The position numbers and the translations under genes are program-made. DNA of 64,000 nt from G963662605 sp963662605 (GTDB taxonomy: Bacteria > Bacteroidota > Ignavibacteria > Ignavibacteriales > Ignavibacteriaceae). Shown one piece after another: positions 1 through 8,717 of this stretch. The notes below the pieces were generated by a model. That model was not told where the DNA came from, did no database searches, and saw nothing but the letters and a program-made list of their open reading frames with translations. Every line of letters begins with the position of its first letter. The stretch's first letter is position 1. The stretch is from contig OY759785.1 in assembly GCA_963662605.1 (NCBI GenBank), positions 1,426,001-1,490,000 of the forward strand, written 5' to 3'.

Positions 1-1285
1 GTTCAGCATAGAGATCAAATTCATCGCAATCGGTAATTGTTACCTCGGTAAATTCGCCGACTTTTACACCCACGGCAGTTTTTGAGATGAGTACCTCACC
101 ATCAACTTCAGGAGCGTCTCGATACGAACGTCCAATGTAATAATCTCCTTCAACTCTGTCAATCAGAACTTTGAAGTTTTTTTCGGTCTGGGTCTGGTTA
201 ATTTGCAGCGAAATATCCTGCTGTATCTCCAGAACCCGGGCTTTTCTGTTGTTTTTCTCTTCCATAGTTACAGGATCGCCGAGAATATAACTTGGGGTTT
301 GCTCTTCCTGCGAAAAATCGAAAACGCCGAGCTTGTCGAATTTGAAATCTTCAATGAACGAACAAAGCTCCTCAAAATCTTCCTGAGTCTCAGACGGATA
401 CCCGACAATAAAAGTAGTTCTGATAACTAATCCGGGGATTCTTTCACGCAAAGAATTGAGAAGTTCTAACGTTCTGCGTTTTGTAATTCCTCTGCGCATT
501 GAGCGGAGACAATTATCCGTAATATGTTGTAGGGGTATATCAATATATTTCAGGACTTTCGGGTTATTAGCCATGACCTCAATCAGATCATCCGGGAATT
601 GAGAGGGGTACGCGTACATAAGGCGTATCCATTCGATGCCTTCTACTTCGCTCAATCTGTTTAGCAAATCGGCAATCGAACGCTTACCGTAAATGTCAAT
701 GCCGTAGGCAGTGGTATCCTGACCGATAATGATTAATTCTTTAGTCCCGTTGACGGCAAGAAATTGCGCTTCCTGCACCAATTCTTCTATGGTTTTTGAT
801 TGATGCTTCCCGCGGATAAGAGGTATAGCACAAAACGAACACGGGTTATCACAGCCTTCAGAAATTTTAAGATAAGCTGTGTGCGAAGGAGCGCTCAGAA
901 CACGCTCTCCCAGCAACTCGCGGCGTAATCTTCCACCGAGTTCGTTGATAATGCCTTCGTATTGCTCGGTACCGAAAAACGCATCAACTTCCGGCATTTC
1001 AGCCGCAAGATCTTTCTCGTATCTTTCCGATAAGCACCCGGCAACAATCACTTTTCGTACTTTTCCTTCGGACTTCAATTGCAGCGATTGAAGAATTGCA
1101 TCAATTGATTCTTCTTTCGCGGCTTCAATAAATCCGCATGTATTTAATATAATAGTATCCGCTTTTGACGGATCATCAATGAGTGAGAGATCGTTTAATT
1201 TTATTTGATTCATCAAGCGTTCGGAATCAACAGTATTCTTTGAGCAGCCTAAGGTAATGACCGCTACAGTATTCTTTTTAGACAT
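1..1285 (-). CDS. rimO: Ribosomal protein S12 methylthiotransferase RimO (3' end cut by window edge)
   Basis: This enzyme would methylthiolate the conserved aspartate of ribosomal protein S12, using two iron-sulfur clusters and S-adenosylmethionine. Reading from the ATG at 1283-1285, the N-terminal MTTase domain has the three cluster cysteines (contexts TLGCSKN, LNTCGFI and VAGCLSE). The radical SAM motif CDNPCSFC follows, then the start of a TRAM domain. The phrase IPLQHITDNCLRSM is typical of RimO rather than MiaB. About 428 codons are visible, against a usual length near 440, so only the last few residues of the TRAM domain are missing. The start lies 8 bases downstream of the cdsA stop, so the two are probably cotranscribed. 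A MiaB paralogue lies at 10858-12210. Confidence 0.93.
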   Translation of the reverse strand, partial: MSKKNTVAVITLGCSKNTVDSERLMNQIKLNDLSLIDDPSKADTIILNTCGFIEAAKEESIDAILQSLQLKSEGKVRKVIVAGCLSERYEKDLAAEMPEVDAFFGTEQYEGIINELGGRLRRELLGERVLSAPSHTAYLKISEGCDNPCSFCAIPLIRGKHQSKTIEELVQEAQFLAVNGTKELIIIGQDTTAYGIDIYGKRSIADLLNRLSEVEGIEWIRLMYAYPSQFPDDLIEVMANNPKVLKYIDIPLQHITDNCLRSMRRGITKRRTLELLNSLRERIPGLVIRTTFIVGYPSETQEDFEELCSFIEDFKFDKLGVFDFSQEEQTPSYILGDPVTMEEKNNRKARVLEIQQDISLQINQTQTEKNFKVLIDRVEGDYYIGRSYRDAPEVDGEVLISKTAVGVKVGEFTEVTITDCDEFDLYAE

Positions 1286-1293
1286 AGAACCTA

Positions 1294-2115
1294 TTACTTA
1301 CTAATAAAAAACTTAACATATAACAAAACAACAGGGGCAACAAACATCAGAGAATCAAAACGATCAAGCATTCCGCCATGACCCGGTATAAGGTTTGAAG
1401 AATCTTTAATTCCGGCATCACGTTTCAGCAGTGATTCAACCAGATCGCCCATCTGCCCGATAGTACCGGCAATTATACCGATGATGACGGCATCCCGGGT
1501 TGATAAGAATCCGGCGATAATATTTTTTGCGGCAATCATAGTAAGGATGGCAAACACAAAACCGAAAATTGCGCCTTCCCAGCTTTTCTTCGGGCTTACC
1601 CGCGGGAACAGGCGGTGTTTACCCAGAGCAGTGCCTCCGAAAAATGCAGCTGAATCGCATACCCATATAGTCGCTAATATTGCAATAACTAAATATCCGC
1701 CACGTTCGTACTCCATTCCGCCATAAAATTGACGCAATTCGACGATGGATGAAAAGAGAATGCCGACATAGAGAATACCAAGAAACGTCGCGCCAAGATT
1801 ATGTATTGCCGAATGCTTGTTGCGGAACAATTCAACCAGCATCGTAATAATCAACGAAGCGATGATGATGGCGTAATAATCAACTGCATGAAAATACGCG
1901 TTAGCTACCAAGGCGATCACCGTCGCGTATCCGGTTGCTGCTAATGAGAATGACGACTTTTTTCGGCCAAAGTCAACAAATTCGCCATAGCCCAGAATGG
2001 CAATGACTAATGTAAAAGCCAAAAAATATCCATTGCCGGCTATCGCCGCGAATAAAATAACAGGAATTGCAATTAATGATACAATAATCCTGACTGCTGT
2101 ATTGTTTAACTTCAT
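1294..2115 (-). CDS. cdsA: Phosphatidate cytidylyltransferase (CDP-diacylglycerol synthase)
   Basis: An integral membrane enzyme that makes CDP-diacylglycerol from phosphatidate and CTP, the branch point for phospholipid synthesis. The 273 residues are mostly hydrophobic, with about eight membrane segments, and match the usual family length. The C-terminal half carries the family signature: SLLKRDAGIKDSSNLIPGHG followed by GMLDRFDS, including the KRD, HGG and DRFD elements. It sits between the zinc-ribbon DUF2007 gene (20-base gap) and rimO (8-base gap) in a long minus-strand operon of envelope genes. The assignment is secure from the signature. Confidence 0.95.
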   Translation of the reverse strand: MKLNNTAVRIIVSLIAIPVILFAAIAGNGYFLAFTLVIAILGYGEFVDFGRKKSSFSLAATGYATVIALVANAYFHAVDYYAIIIASLIITMLVELFRNKHSAIHNLGATFLGILYVGILFSSIVELRQFYGGMEYERGGYLVIAILATIWVCDSAAFFGGTALGKHRLFPRVSPKKSWEGAIFGFVFAILTMIAAKNIIAGFLSTRDAVIIGIIAGTIGQMGDLVESLLKRDAGIKDSSNLIPGHGGMLDRFDSLMFVAPVVLLYVKFFISK

Positions 2116-2135
2116 GCGCTATGTATGTGTTGTTG

Positions 2136-2492
2136 TTATTCTTCTTCGTCTTCTTCTATATCCGGTTGAGCTTCTAAGTTTTTAATAAACGATAATGCGT
2201 CTTCCGCATCTTCTGCTTTTACGAATAGCTTGGCGTTCTGCCTTGTGGCATCAAGATTATTGCTGTCGGATTGATTGAGAATGAATGACTCAATACCGGC
2301 ACCGTCGAGATTGGCCTTAACCATATCAACGTCAATAATTTGATTGCTCACATAGACCAGCGTGTAAGTTTCATCCGGGAAATGTACTTCTTCCTGTTCT
2401 TCTTCCAACTGCGGGACGAGTGCCGCTCCACAATCAGAGCATTTTAAGATACCTTCCTCGTATTCGGATTTACATTCGGGACAGTATGGCAT
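2136..2492 (-). CDS. Small zinc-ribbon protein with DUF2007-type domain
   Basis: A 118-residue soluble protein. Residues 1-25 form a zinc ribbon with two CxxC pairs (CPEC and CSDC, twelve residues between the pairs). Residues about 42-105 resemble the DUF2007 'putative signal transducing protein' fold, with a YTLVYVSNQIIDVDMVKANL segment and a later FVKAEDAEDAL segment. The C-terminus is a run of acidic residues. No biochemical function is established for the family, and none is claimed here. It lies in the cdsA/CPBP operon with an 11-base gap to the upstream CPBP gene. Confidence 0.75.
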   Translation of the reverse strand: MPYCPECKSEYEEGILKCSDCGAALVPQLEEEQEEVHFPDETYTLVYVSNQIIDVDMVKANLDGAGIESFILNQSDSNNLDATRQNAKLFVKAEDAEDALSFIKNLEAQPDIEEDEEE

Positions 2493-2503
2493 AATAGCTC
2501 CTA

Positions 2504-3475
2504 TTAGTGTTTTTGAAGATGATTTTTATAATACCGCTGAATCATAATTATTACCATGATAAAAAGCAAGGATGAAAATAATAATGCGATGTAGGCAGAC
2601 TTTAAATCACCGAGTGAAGGGACCTGATTTTGCTCTAATTGGCTTTCGCCGAATATGAAAAATAGGATGGTAGAGAAAAAGTTGTTTGAAAAATGCAGAA
2701 ACATTGAAACAAATATCGAATCGGTAGTATATACCGCGTATCCGAAATACAGTCCGAGCAGGGTAAGTGGAATAAACGCGTACGGGTTGACGTGATAAAG
2801 TCCGAAGAATAAAGCGGTGATCAACGCGCCGATAAACTTATTGTATTTCAATTCAAAGCTTTTTTGAATGAATCCGCGGAACAGAGTTTCTTCGCAGATA
2901 GCCGGTGTTATAGCGACAACGGCGACAATAATGATTTTATCCCAGAATGAGCGGATGTGAAAAAACACTCCGTATGTCTGCTCAATGGCCTGGTTTAACA
3001 AATCAAGCAACTGCTTGAGGTTCTTGAAAAAGGGGACCGTGTTCGCCCAGTTATTAAGGTAATAGTTTTGCAGTAGCATGAAATTATTCATCCACGGGAT
3101 GAGTATTACCATTCCGGCCGCAAACATAAGGAATAACTTCATGTCCGGTTTCCGGATTCTCAACACAACCGAAACGTTGCTGTAAATAGCTTTGGAGAGC
3201 ATGAGCGCGGGAAGCAGGAGAAATAAAACCTGAGAACCCATTTGCAGAAGGCGCAGGGAGTTCGAATCGGCTTTATTCATCGAAAAGCCGAATATGGCAA
3301 GCTGTAGTATGGCTCCCGCTAATTGAAAAAGAAAAAATCCGACAACTAAGCCGAGTATTCCCGCCGTTAACGGAGATATCTTCGCGTATAAGCGATTAGT
3401 ATCAACATGCTCTTCGGGCTGTTCAGGCTTTTCCTGCTCATCCTGTGGTTGGTTGTCGTTCTGTTCATCTAACAC
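2504..3475 (-). CDS. CPBP family intramembrane glutamic endopeptidase
   Basis: A multi-pass membrane protein of 323 residues in the CPBP/Rce1-like family of intramembrane proteases. An acidic, proline- and glutamine-rich cytoplasmic N-terminus (residues 1-30) precedes about eight hydrophobic segments. The catalytic core shows the EExxxR motif in ICEETLFRGF, the second-motif histidine in FFGLYHVNPYAF, and the third-motif histidine and asparagine in FLHFSNNF. The substrate is unknown; relatives process prenylated or signal-like peptides, or act in bacteriocin immunity. It sits in the envelope operon between the DUF3108 gene (9-base gap) and the zinc-ribbon gene. Confidence 0.85.
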   Translation of the reverse strand: MLDEQNDNQPQDEQEKPEQPEEHVDTNRLYAKISPLTAGILGLVVGFFLFQLAGAILQLAIFGFSMNKADSNSLRLLQMGSQVLFLLLPALMLSKAIYSNVSVVLRIRKPDMKLFLMFAAGMVILIPWMNNFMLLQNYYLNNWANTVPFFKNLKQLLDLLNQAIEQTYGVFFHIRSFWDKIIIVAVVAITPAICEETLFRGFIQKSFELKYNKFIGALITALFFGLYHVNPYAFIPLTLLGLYFGYAVYTTDSIFVSMFLHFSNNFFSTILFFIFGESQLEQNQVPSLGDLKSAYIALLFSSLLFIMVIIMIQRYYKNHLQKH

Positions 3476-3484
3476 AGAGGTCCC

Positions 3485-4285
3485 TTAGCGTTTTGAATTT
3501 AATCTGCCGCTGAGTCCTTCATATGCCGTCAGTTCGGCATCAATTGAGCCGATAACAATTTTAGTCTTTACTTTAACGGGCATCTTAATATCATCATTGG
3601 TCAGCCAGATGATAATATTTCCTTCGCTTTTGAAAAGTCCGCCTTCCTGAACGAGAGGTTCCACCATGATACAGTCAAATGTACCGGCAGAAACTTTGAT
3701 TCTTTCTTTGCCGAGGTACCGGACGTCAAGATCGTAAACTTTGTCTTTATAGAAATTATAGAGTTTAACTCTTTCACCGGTCTTCATCTTTGAGTAGTCA
3801 ATCGTGCGGGCGTAATAAAAAGCCGACATGATGTCGTTTACATAACGGGGGATAGCGTATTCACCATCAGATGTTTTTGCTTTACCTTTTCGGTGATCGA
3901 AGAATGCGGAGAAATCGCGGGAGTATTTTCCTTCGCGAACGTGCTGTTCAAATCTCCACGGGAAAATTCCCTGTACATCAACATAGGTCTCGTAGCGGTC
4001 GCGTACTTTAAATACCCAGTCAAAACTCGGTACGGAGCTTACTTCAAATAGAATATGGTAAGCGTCTCTGCCCGAAATACGCTTTGTCTGCGGGATGCTC
4101 ATGGTCGCTACTCCGGCGTGGACAAATCCGTATTTAACATCAAACGTCAATTTTTCACCTTCGCGGAACGCCTGATTATTTATCTTTCTAAAATCATCTC
4201 CCGGAGGGGGAAGCATAAAACCGAAAGCTAATGCTGCTAAAATAATTACGGACAGTAATGTTATTCGTTGCTTACTAAGAACCAT
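3485..4285 (-). CDS. DUF3108 domain-containing exported protein
   Basis: A 266-residue exported protein with an N-terminal hydrophobic segment (about residues 6-26) that looks like a signal peptide or anchor. The body matches the DUF3108 family: GEKLTFDVKYGFVHAGVATM near the start, a central DWVFKVRDRYETYVD segment, and a late IIIWLTNDDIKMPVKVKTKI segment. The family is periplasmic and predicted to be a beta-rich lipid-binding-like fold; no function is proven. I chose the ATG at 4283-4285 because GGAG lies eight bases before it; a TTG four codons upstream would bury that ribosome-binding site. It follows the GT9 gene by 15 bases. Confidence 0.8.
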   Translation of the reverse strand: MVLSKQRITLLSVIILAALAFGFMLPPPGDDFRKINNQAFREGEKLTFDVKYGFVHAGVATMSIPQTKRISGRDAYHILFEVSSVPSFDWVFKVRDRYETYVDVQGIFPWRFEQHVREGKYSRDFSAFFDHRKGKAKTSDGEYAIPRYVNDIMSAFYYARTIDYSKMKTGERVKLYNFYKDKVYDLDVRYLGKERIKVSAGTFDCIMVEPLVQEGGLFKSEGNIIIWLTNDDIKMPVKVKTKIVIGSIDAELTAYEGLSGRLNSKR

Positions 4286-4300
4286 TATTAACTCCAAAGT

Positions 4301-5329
4301 TCAATTTTCTGAACAGATTTCTTTTATTCTTTTTGTAACCGATGCAATATCAATAGTGTTCATGCACTGTAATTTCTCACATTTTTTACGCGTACAGTTT
4401 TTACAGTTTATTGCCGGTTCAAATATCGTGCTTTTTTCAGTATAGGGACCCCACCTTTTTGCAGAGCAAACCTTAATCTTAGGATAGAAGCCGATGACCG
4501 GCGAACCTAACGCTGCTGCAATATGGATTGTTCCCGTCGAATTAGAAACAAAAATATCACTTTTCCCGATTAATCCCATTAATTCCGTCAAAGAAAATTT
4601 TCCTGACAAGTTAAGTGCATTCGTGCCTTCGCAAACCCTGGCGCACAAAGCCTCTTCGTTTTTATTGCCGGTAACGAGTACCGTGCCGATGTTTTCTTTT
4701 TCAATCGAGCTAATAAGTTCATTGAATTTCTCGACCGGCAGATCTACTGCACTCCCGCCACTACCGGGATGAACTATAATAATTGGATGCTTTTCGGGTA
4801 CTTTGAGTTCCCTCAGCAGCTTTGAGGCGGTGTCGTTTGCTTCCTTTGGAATAGTCAAACCGTACGAAACGGATCGTGGTGTAGCTGCGGCTTCTATTTC
4901 GACTCCCTTGAGCATTCGCAGATTATATTCGAGCTCGTGATGTTTAACCTTGCTGCGGTGGTCGTAAATCCTGTTAGTATACAATAATGAAAACCACCGG
5001 AATCCGTTTCCGATGCGGAGCGGAATTTTCGCGAGAAACATCAAGAGGGAAATTGGATAATTGGGAGAAACAACAAAAACGGTATCAAACTTGTGTTCGT
5101 TTATTGCCGGTAATATTTCAGCGGCAGGTATTTTTTGTATGTCTTCCGGAAATACTATCACGTCATCAACATAACTACAGTTCCGGGGTATCGGCGCTGT
5201 ATAATTACTCACGGCGAAAGTTATGTGTGCCAGCGGGAATTTTTTTTTCAATTCGGAGGCCATGGGCAAAGTCAATACGACATCACCTATTCTATCCGTG
5301 CGTATGATGAGGATTCTCTCCGGTGTCAT
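4301..5329 (-). CDS. Glycosyltransferase family 9 (heptosyltransferase-like)
   Basis: A 342-residue GT-B glycosyltransferase of family 9, the family of ADP-heptose:LPS heptosyltransferases. The N-terminus has the characteristic ILIIRTDRIGDVVLTLP. The C-terminal donor domain has IIIVHPGSGG, a VTGNKNEEALC stretch, and DIFVSNSTGTIHIAAALGSP, the family's nucleotide-sugar signature. It probably adds a sugar to the LPS core; the exact sugar cannot be read from sequence. Its ATG overlaps the stop of the upstream glycosylase gene by four bases (ATGA), which indicates translational coupling. A cysteine cluster (CKNCTRKKCEKLQC) near the C-terminus is unusual and might bind metal or form disulfides. A second GT9 gene lies at 27519-28592. 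Confidence 0.88.
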   Translation of the reverse strand: MTPERILIIRTDRIGDVVLTLPMASELKKKFPLAHITFAVSNYTAPIPRNCSYVDDVIVFPEDIQKIPAAEILPAINEHKFDTVFVVSPNYPISLLMFLAKIPLRIGNGFRWFSLLYTNRIYDHRSKVKHHELEYNLRMLKGVEIEAAATPRSVSYGLTIPKEANDTASKLLRELKVPEKHPIIIVHPGSGGSAVDLPVEKFNELISSIEKENIGTVLVTGNKNEEALCARVCEGTNALNLSGKFSLTELMGLIGKSDIFVSNSTGTIHIAAALGSPVIGFYPKIKVCSAKRWGPYTEKSTIFEPAINCKNCTRKKCEKLQCMNTIDIASVTKRIKEICSEN

Positions 5330-5937
5330 GACTTCCTCGATAGATATGGGTTGTCTTTAATGTAGAACCGCCAGGGAATATTTTTTGCCTTAGAGATACC
5401 TATCCGTTTTGATATGCCGATATCTTTAACTGCGATTTTCTTACCCTTAGTAATCCAGATGATGTCACCGGTCAGATTTTCTTCATTTTCTTTTCTGGTG
5501 ATAGCGCAAGCCTGACATAGTTTACCCGGGCCGTTGGTAAGATTAATCACTTCTTTCTGATCTTTGCACGTGCGGTGATAACGATGCCTTGCCATTATCT
5601 CAATACCGGATATGGGTTGAATTGCTCTTATCAAAACCGCCTGGCCTTCGTCTTTTTTTCCGGTGACTACATTGCAGCAATGATGGCTGCCATACGTGAA
5701 ATACACGTAAAAAATACCGCCCGAAGAAAACATCGGCTTGTTCTTGTTTTTCATACCGCCGTAGGCATGCGATGCCTCATCGTTGTCGCCTTCATAAGCT
5801 TCTACTTCGGTGATGATACCGGCTAATATGTAGTTGCCGAACTTTCTATGGAGAATTTTACCAAGCAGTTTAGGTGCAACTTCAGATGCTTTTTTTTTAT
5901 AAAATGATTTTGGGAGTATGTCGGGTGGTGTTTTCAT
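5326..5937 (-). CDS. mpg: DNA-3-methyladenine glycosylase (AAG/MPG family)
   Basis: A 203-residue base-excision repair enzyme that removes alkylated purines from DNA. Family motifs visible are APKLLGKILHRKFGNYILAG, EVEAYEGDNDEASHAYGG with the catalytic glutamate region, FYVYFTYGSHHCCNVV, VLIRAIQPISGIEIM, and NLTNGPGKLCQAC. The length matches the bacterial family (190-210). It overlaps the downstream GT9 gene by four bases, so an unrelated repair function is embedded in an envelope operon. No sign of transfer was seen. Confidence 0.93.
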   Translation of the reverse strand: MKTPPDILPKSFYKKKASEVAPKLLGKILHRKFGNYILAGIITEVEAYEGDNDEASHAYGGMKNKNKPMFSSGGIFYVYFTYGSHHCCNVVTGKKDEGQAVLIRAIQPISGIEIMARHRYHRTCKDQKEVINLTNGPGKLCQACAITRKENEENLTGDIIWITKGKKIAVKDIGISKRIGISKAKNIPWRFYIKDNPYLSRKS

Positions 5938-5960
5938 GGTTTAGCTCGGGAGTATGGTGA

Positions 5961-6659
5961 TTACTGCTGTTCCCGGAGCTTAACATATAACTGTTGAATG
6001 ATAGAAACGATTTCGTTCGTCCGTTCGGGATTTCGTTTCATGAGAATTTCATAAATCTTAATTGCTTCAGGAATCTTTCCCTGCGAAGCATAGATTTTTG
6101 CGAGTGTTTCTGAAACGATGCCGCCTTCAATTTCATATGTTGTGTTGGGTTTGAATTCCGGCTCTTTGGCATTGTCGGGCAGGCGCATTTTCGCGTTCGA
6201 AAGACGTTCGGCTAATTCCAGAAATGAATCCTCTTCTTGAGGCTGTTGGATAGTTCTTTGCGGCGCAATCGCTTCACTCTCCGGTACGGAAAAGGAATCT
6301 TCAACAAAGGTCGTCCGCTTTTTGATGTTGAAAGGGGAGCGCATTTTTTTTAACTCTTCAACTTCCTTCTCGTAATATTCGTATGTCGCTTCGGAGTCAA
6401 TGAGTGAACTTCCTTGTTTATACACTTTTAATGCTTCGGGGTACTTGCCCTGCAATGAAAGTGCTTTGCCCAGCAGAAAATATGCTGCTGCATAATCGGG
6501 GAAACGGTGAATGCCAATGGTGAGTATTTCAACAGCGGAATCTAAGTTATGAGAATCGATCTCCTTTTTCGCTTTGCGCACAAAAAGAGGAGACCGATTA
6601 TCATATTCGTAAATCAGACAAGCTTTTTCCTCAAACAAAGATTGTTCGGATTTTTCCAC
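5961..6659 (-). CDS. Tetratricopeptide repeat protein
   Basis: A 232-residue protein with TPR-like helical repeats near residues 30-100 (AYFLLGKALSLQGKYPEALKVY) and again near 180-225 (LAKIYASQGKIPEAIKIYEILMKRNPE). Between them is a less ordered, charged linker. No signal peptide is evident, so it is probably cytoplasmic or membrane-associated through partners. It is separated by 5 bases from the upstream GT2 gene and 23 bases from mpg. TPR proteins are scaffolds; a role with the neighbouring glycosyltransferase is plausible inference, but no partner can be named. Confidence 0.75.
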   Translation of the reverse strand: MEKSEQSLFEEKACLIYEYDNRSPLFVRKAKKEIDSHNLDSAVEILTIGIHRFPDYAAAYFLLGKALSLQGKYPEALKVYKQGSSLIDSEATYEYYEKEVEELKKMRSPFNIKKRTTFVEDSFSVPESEAIAPQRTIQQPQEEDSFLELAERLSNAKMRLPDNAKEPEFKPNTTYEIEGGIVSETLAKIYASQGKIPEAIKIYEILMKRNPERTNEIVSIIQQLYVKLREQQ

Positions 6660-6664
6660 CGTAC

Positions 6665-8116
6665 CTACTTCTTTGAGTAAACGGTACGGAGTGAAATAAA
6701 CGAAATGCCTGCAAAACCGATAAAGAATAACATCTGGAACGGTAAAGCTGCTATTTCAAGGAAATATATTGATGAACAGATACCGACCAAATAATAAATG
6801 GCCATTATTAATTCAACGATTGTTGAAAGATCAACTTTTTTATTTACGTACTTTTTCTTTGTCCAATCGTCTTGGCCGTCTACAACTTTATATTTCGGTG
6901 TGCGGACAAATTCACTTTTTCTTGAGAGTAAACCTTCAAATACCGCGCGTGAATTATTTACGGCGAGTCCCATTGAACCTGCCATAAAGAGCGGGAAGAG
7001 TACGATTTTCTTCTTCCAGTCCGCACGTATATCTCTCTGTGAATAATAATAGAATAAAAATGAACTGACAAAAGCCAGAACAAAGATTGACATGACAGCG
7101 AAGTACGCTTCATGTGAACCGGAGTTCTTAACAAACACTAACGGCACATTCAGAATTGCAACCAGCAGAATAAACGGGTATGCAAGGTTGTTGGTCAAGT
7201 GGAATGTGCTGACCAATTTCAATCCGAATGGAATTTTAGCTTTCCATACCATCGGAAGTACTTTCTTGGCAGTTTCAACATAGCCTTTTGTCCAGCGGAA
7301 CTGCTGTGCTTTCAAGGCGTTGATTTCAGCAGGAAGTTCGGCCGGTGAAATGGTGTCTTTTAAGAACACAAAGCGCCATCCGTTTAACTGTGCGCGGTAG
7401 CTTAAATCCAAATCTTCGGTTAAGGTATCAACATGCCAGTTGCCTGCATCATAGATGCAGCTTTTACGCCAGATACCGCCGGTGCCGTTGAAGCTGAAAA
7501 AGAATCCTGCTCTGTTACGGACGTTCTGCTCTAAGACAAAGTGACCGTCCAAAGCCAGTGCCTGAGCTTTTGTTAAAATTGAATAATCGCAATTGAGATG
7601 CTCCCAACGTGTTTGAACCATACCGATTTTTGAATCGGAGAAGAAGGGGAGAGTCTTCTGGAGAAAATCTTTTTGAACCATAAAGTCTGCATCAAAGATA
7701 GCGACGAAATCGCCCTTTGCAGTCTTTAATCCCTCTTTAAGTGCACCGGCCTTAAATCCCTCGCGGCTTCCGCGGCGGATATGCTGGATGTCAAAACCTT
7801 CTGCCTGTTTTCTAAGAACAGCTTTTGCAACCACGTCAACGGTTTCATCAGTTGAGTCGTCAAGAACCTGAATTTCTAATAAATCTTTCGGGTAATCGAG
7901 TTCGCATACGGTGTCAATAAGTCTTTCGATTACATATAATTCGTTATAGAGGGGGAGTTGAATTGTTACTTTTGCATCCGGAATTTTAGCATCTTTTGGG
8001 AGAGGCTTTTCGTTCCGGTGTTTTTTGTAGTAGTATACCATGATAAAACCATGGCAGCCGAAAATAAATAGAATAGATAACGAGATAAAGTACGAGACTA
8101 AAACGATATCATCCAT
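6665..8116 (-). CDS. Membrane glycosyltransferase family 2 (cellulose-synthase-like)
   Basis: A 483-residue membrane glycosyltransferase with an N-terminal membrane helix (about residues 7-27), a GT2 catalytic domain, and about four C-terminal membrane helices. The catalytic signatures of processive GT2 enzymes are visible: a D in VLDDSTDETVD, the DAD-type motif in FVAIFDADFMV, TEDLDLSYR, and QQFRWTKG (the Q-x-x-RW element). No PilZ domain is present. It probably builds or extends an extracellular or lipid-linked glycan; glucomannan-, cellulose- or glycolipid-type products cannot be told apart. It lies between lptE (27-base gap) and the TPR gene, in an envelope operon. Confidence 0.87.
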   Translation of the reverse strand: MDDIVLVSYFISLSILFIFGCHGFIMVYYYKKHRNEKPLPKDAKIPDAKVTIQLPLYNELYVIERLIDTVCELDYPKDLLEIQVLDDSTDETVDVVAKAVLRKQAEGFDIQHIRRGSREGFKAGALKEGLKTAKGDFVAIFDADFMVQKDFLQKTLPFFSDSKIGMVQTRWEHLNCDYSILTKAQALALDGHFVLEQNVRNRAGFFFSFNGTGGIWRKSCIYDAGNWHVDTLTEDLDLSYRAQLNGWRFVFLKDTISPAELPAEINALKAQQFRWTKGYVETAKKVLPMVWKAKIPFGLKLVSTFHLTNNLAYPFILLVAILNVPLVFVKNSGSHEAYFAVMSIFVLAFVSSFLFYYYSQRDIRADWKKKIVLFPLFMAGSMGLAVNNSRAVFEGLLSRKSEFVRTPKYKVVDGQDDWTKKKYVNKKVDLSTIVELIMAIYYLVGICSSIYFLEIAALPFQMLFFIGFAGISFISLRTVYSKK

Positions 8117-8143
8117 TAAAAAATAATCCTTTTTATAAGTTTC

Positions 8144-8656
8144 TTACCAGCCTGACACGGTTTCTAACAAAATATCATCTGTTATTTTATCAATCGCATC
8201 GGTTATTGCCGCATCTCTTCCTGTTTTACCATCGGCGACGCTGTAATCGCCGTAGTTGTTAAATTGTTTTTCGTAAAACGTTTTCTTTTTGACAAGATCT
8301 TTGTAAGATACTTGTACAACCAACATAACGCGTCTTGTCGTTACATTTTCTCCGGATGTTACCACCGCGGGAGCATCAGTAACGGAAGTAATTGCAGTTT
8401 CCAAAAGAGCATTAGCACTATTTTTATCGGCGATTTTCAAATTGTTGTCGTCAATAAATTTTTGTGTCAGTTTATTCGAGAAAGCTTCCCGTAAACCCGC
8501 TTCACCTGCGCCGCTTTTATCTTCCGTAAACGGAATCGCGACAGTTGAAATGTGCGGAGGAACAGAAGCGCCGGAAAATGAATAAGGACATCCGACACAG
8601 CCTGTAAAAATACTGAAAAAATAGAAAATCCCCAAATAGGTGATGACATTCGTCAC
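8144..8656 (-). CDS. lptE: LPS assembly lipoprotein LptE family
   Basis: A likely outer-membrane lipoprotein that plugs and assists LptD in LPS export. From a GTG start at 8654-8656 the protein has 170 residues, with a short hydrophobic signal ending in the lipobox-like FTGC at about residues 16-19. The mature part has YSFSGASVPPHISTVAIPF, then LREAFSNKLTQKFIDDNNL, the pattern of the LptE family. I prefer this GTG because AAGGGGG lies eight bases before it and the lipobox is then correctly placed; a frame extension to 8734 would overlap the upstream activator gene and put charged residues before the signal. It follows the sigma-54 activator, an order also common in Bacteroidota. Confidence 0.82.
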   Translation of the reverse strand: MTNVITYLGIFYFFSIFTGCVGCPYSFSGASVPPHISTVAIPFTEDKSGAGEAGLREAFSNKLTQKFIDDNNLKIADKNSANALLETAITSVTDAPAVVTSGENVTTRRVMLVVQVSYKDLVKKKTFYEKQFNNYGDYSVADGKTGRDAAITDAIDKITDDILLETVSGW

Positions 8657-8717
8657 AGTCGTAACCCCCTTAATTTTATAAAGGTTACGGGGACGAAACG
8701 GCCTGCTGAAATAATTC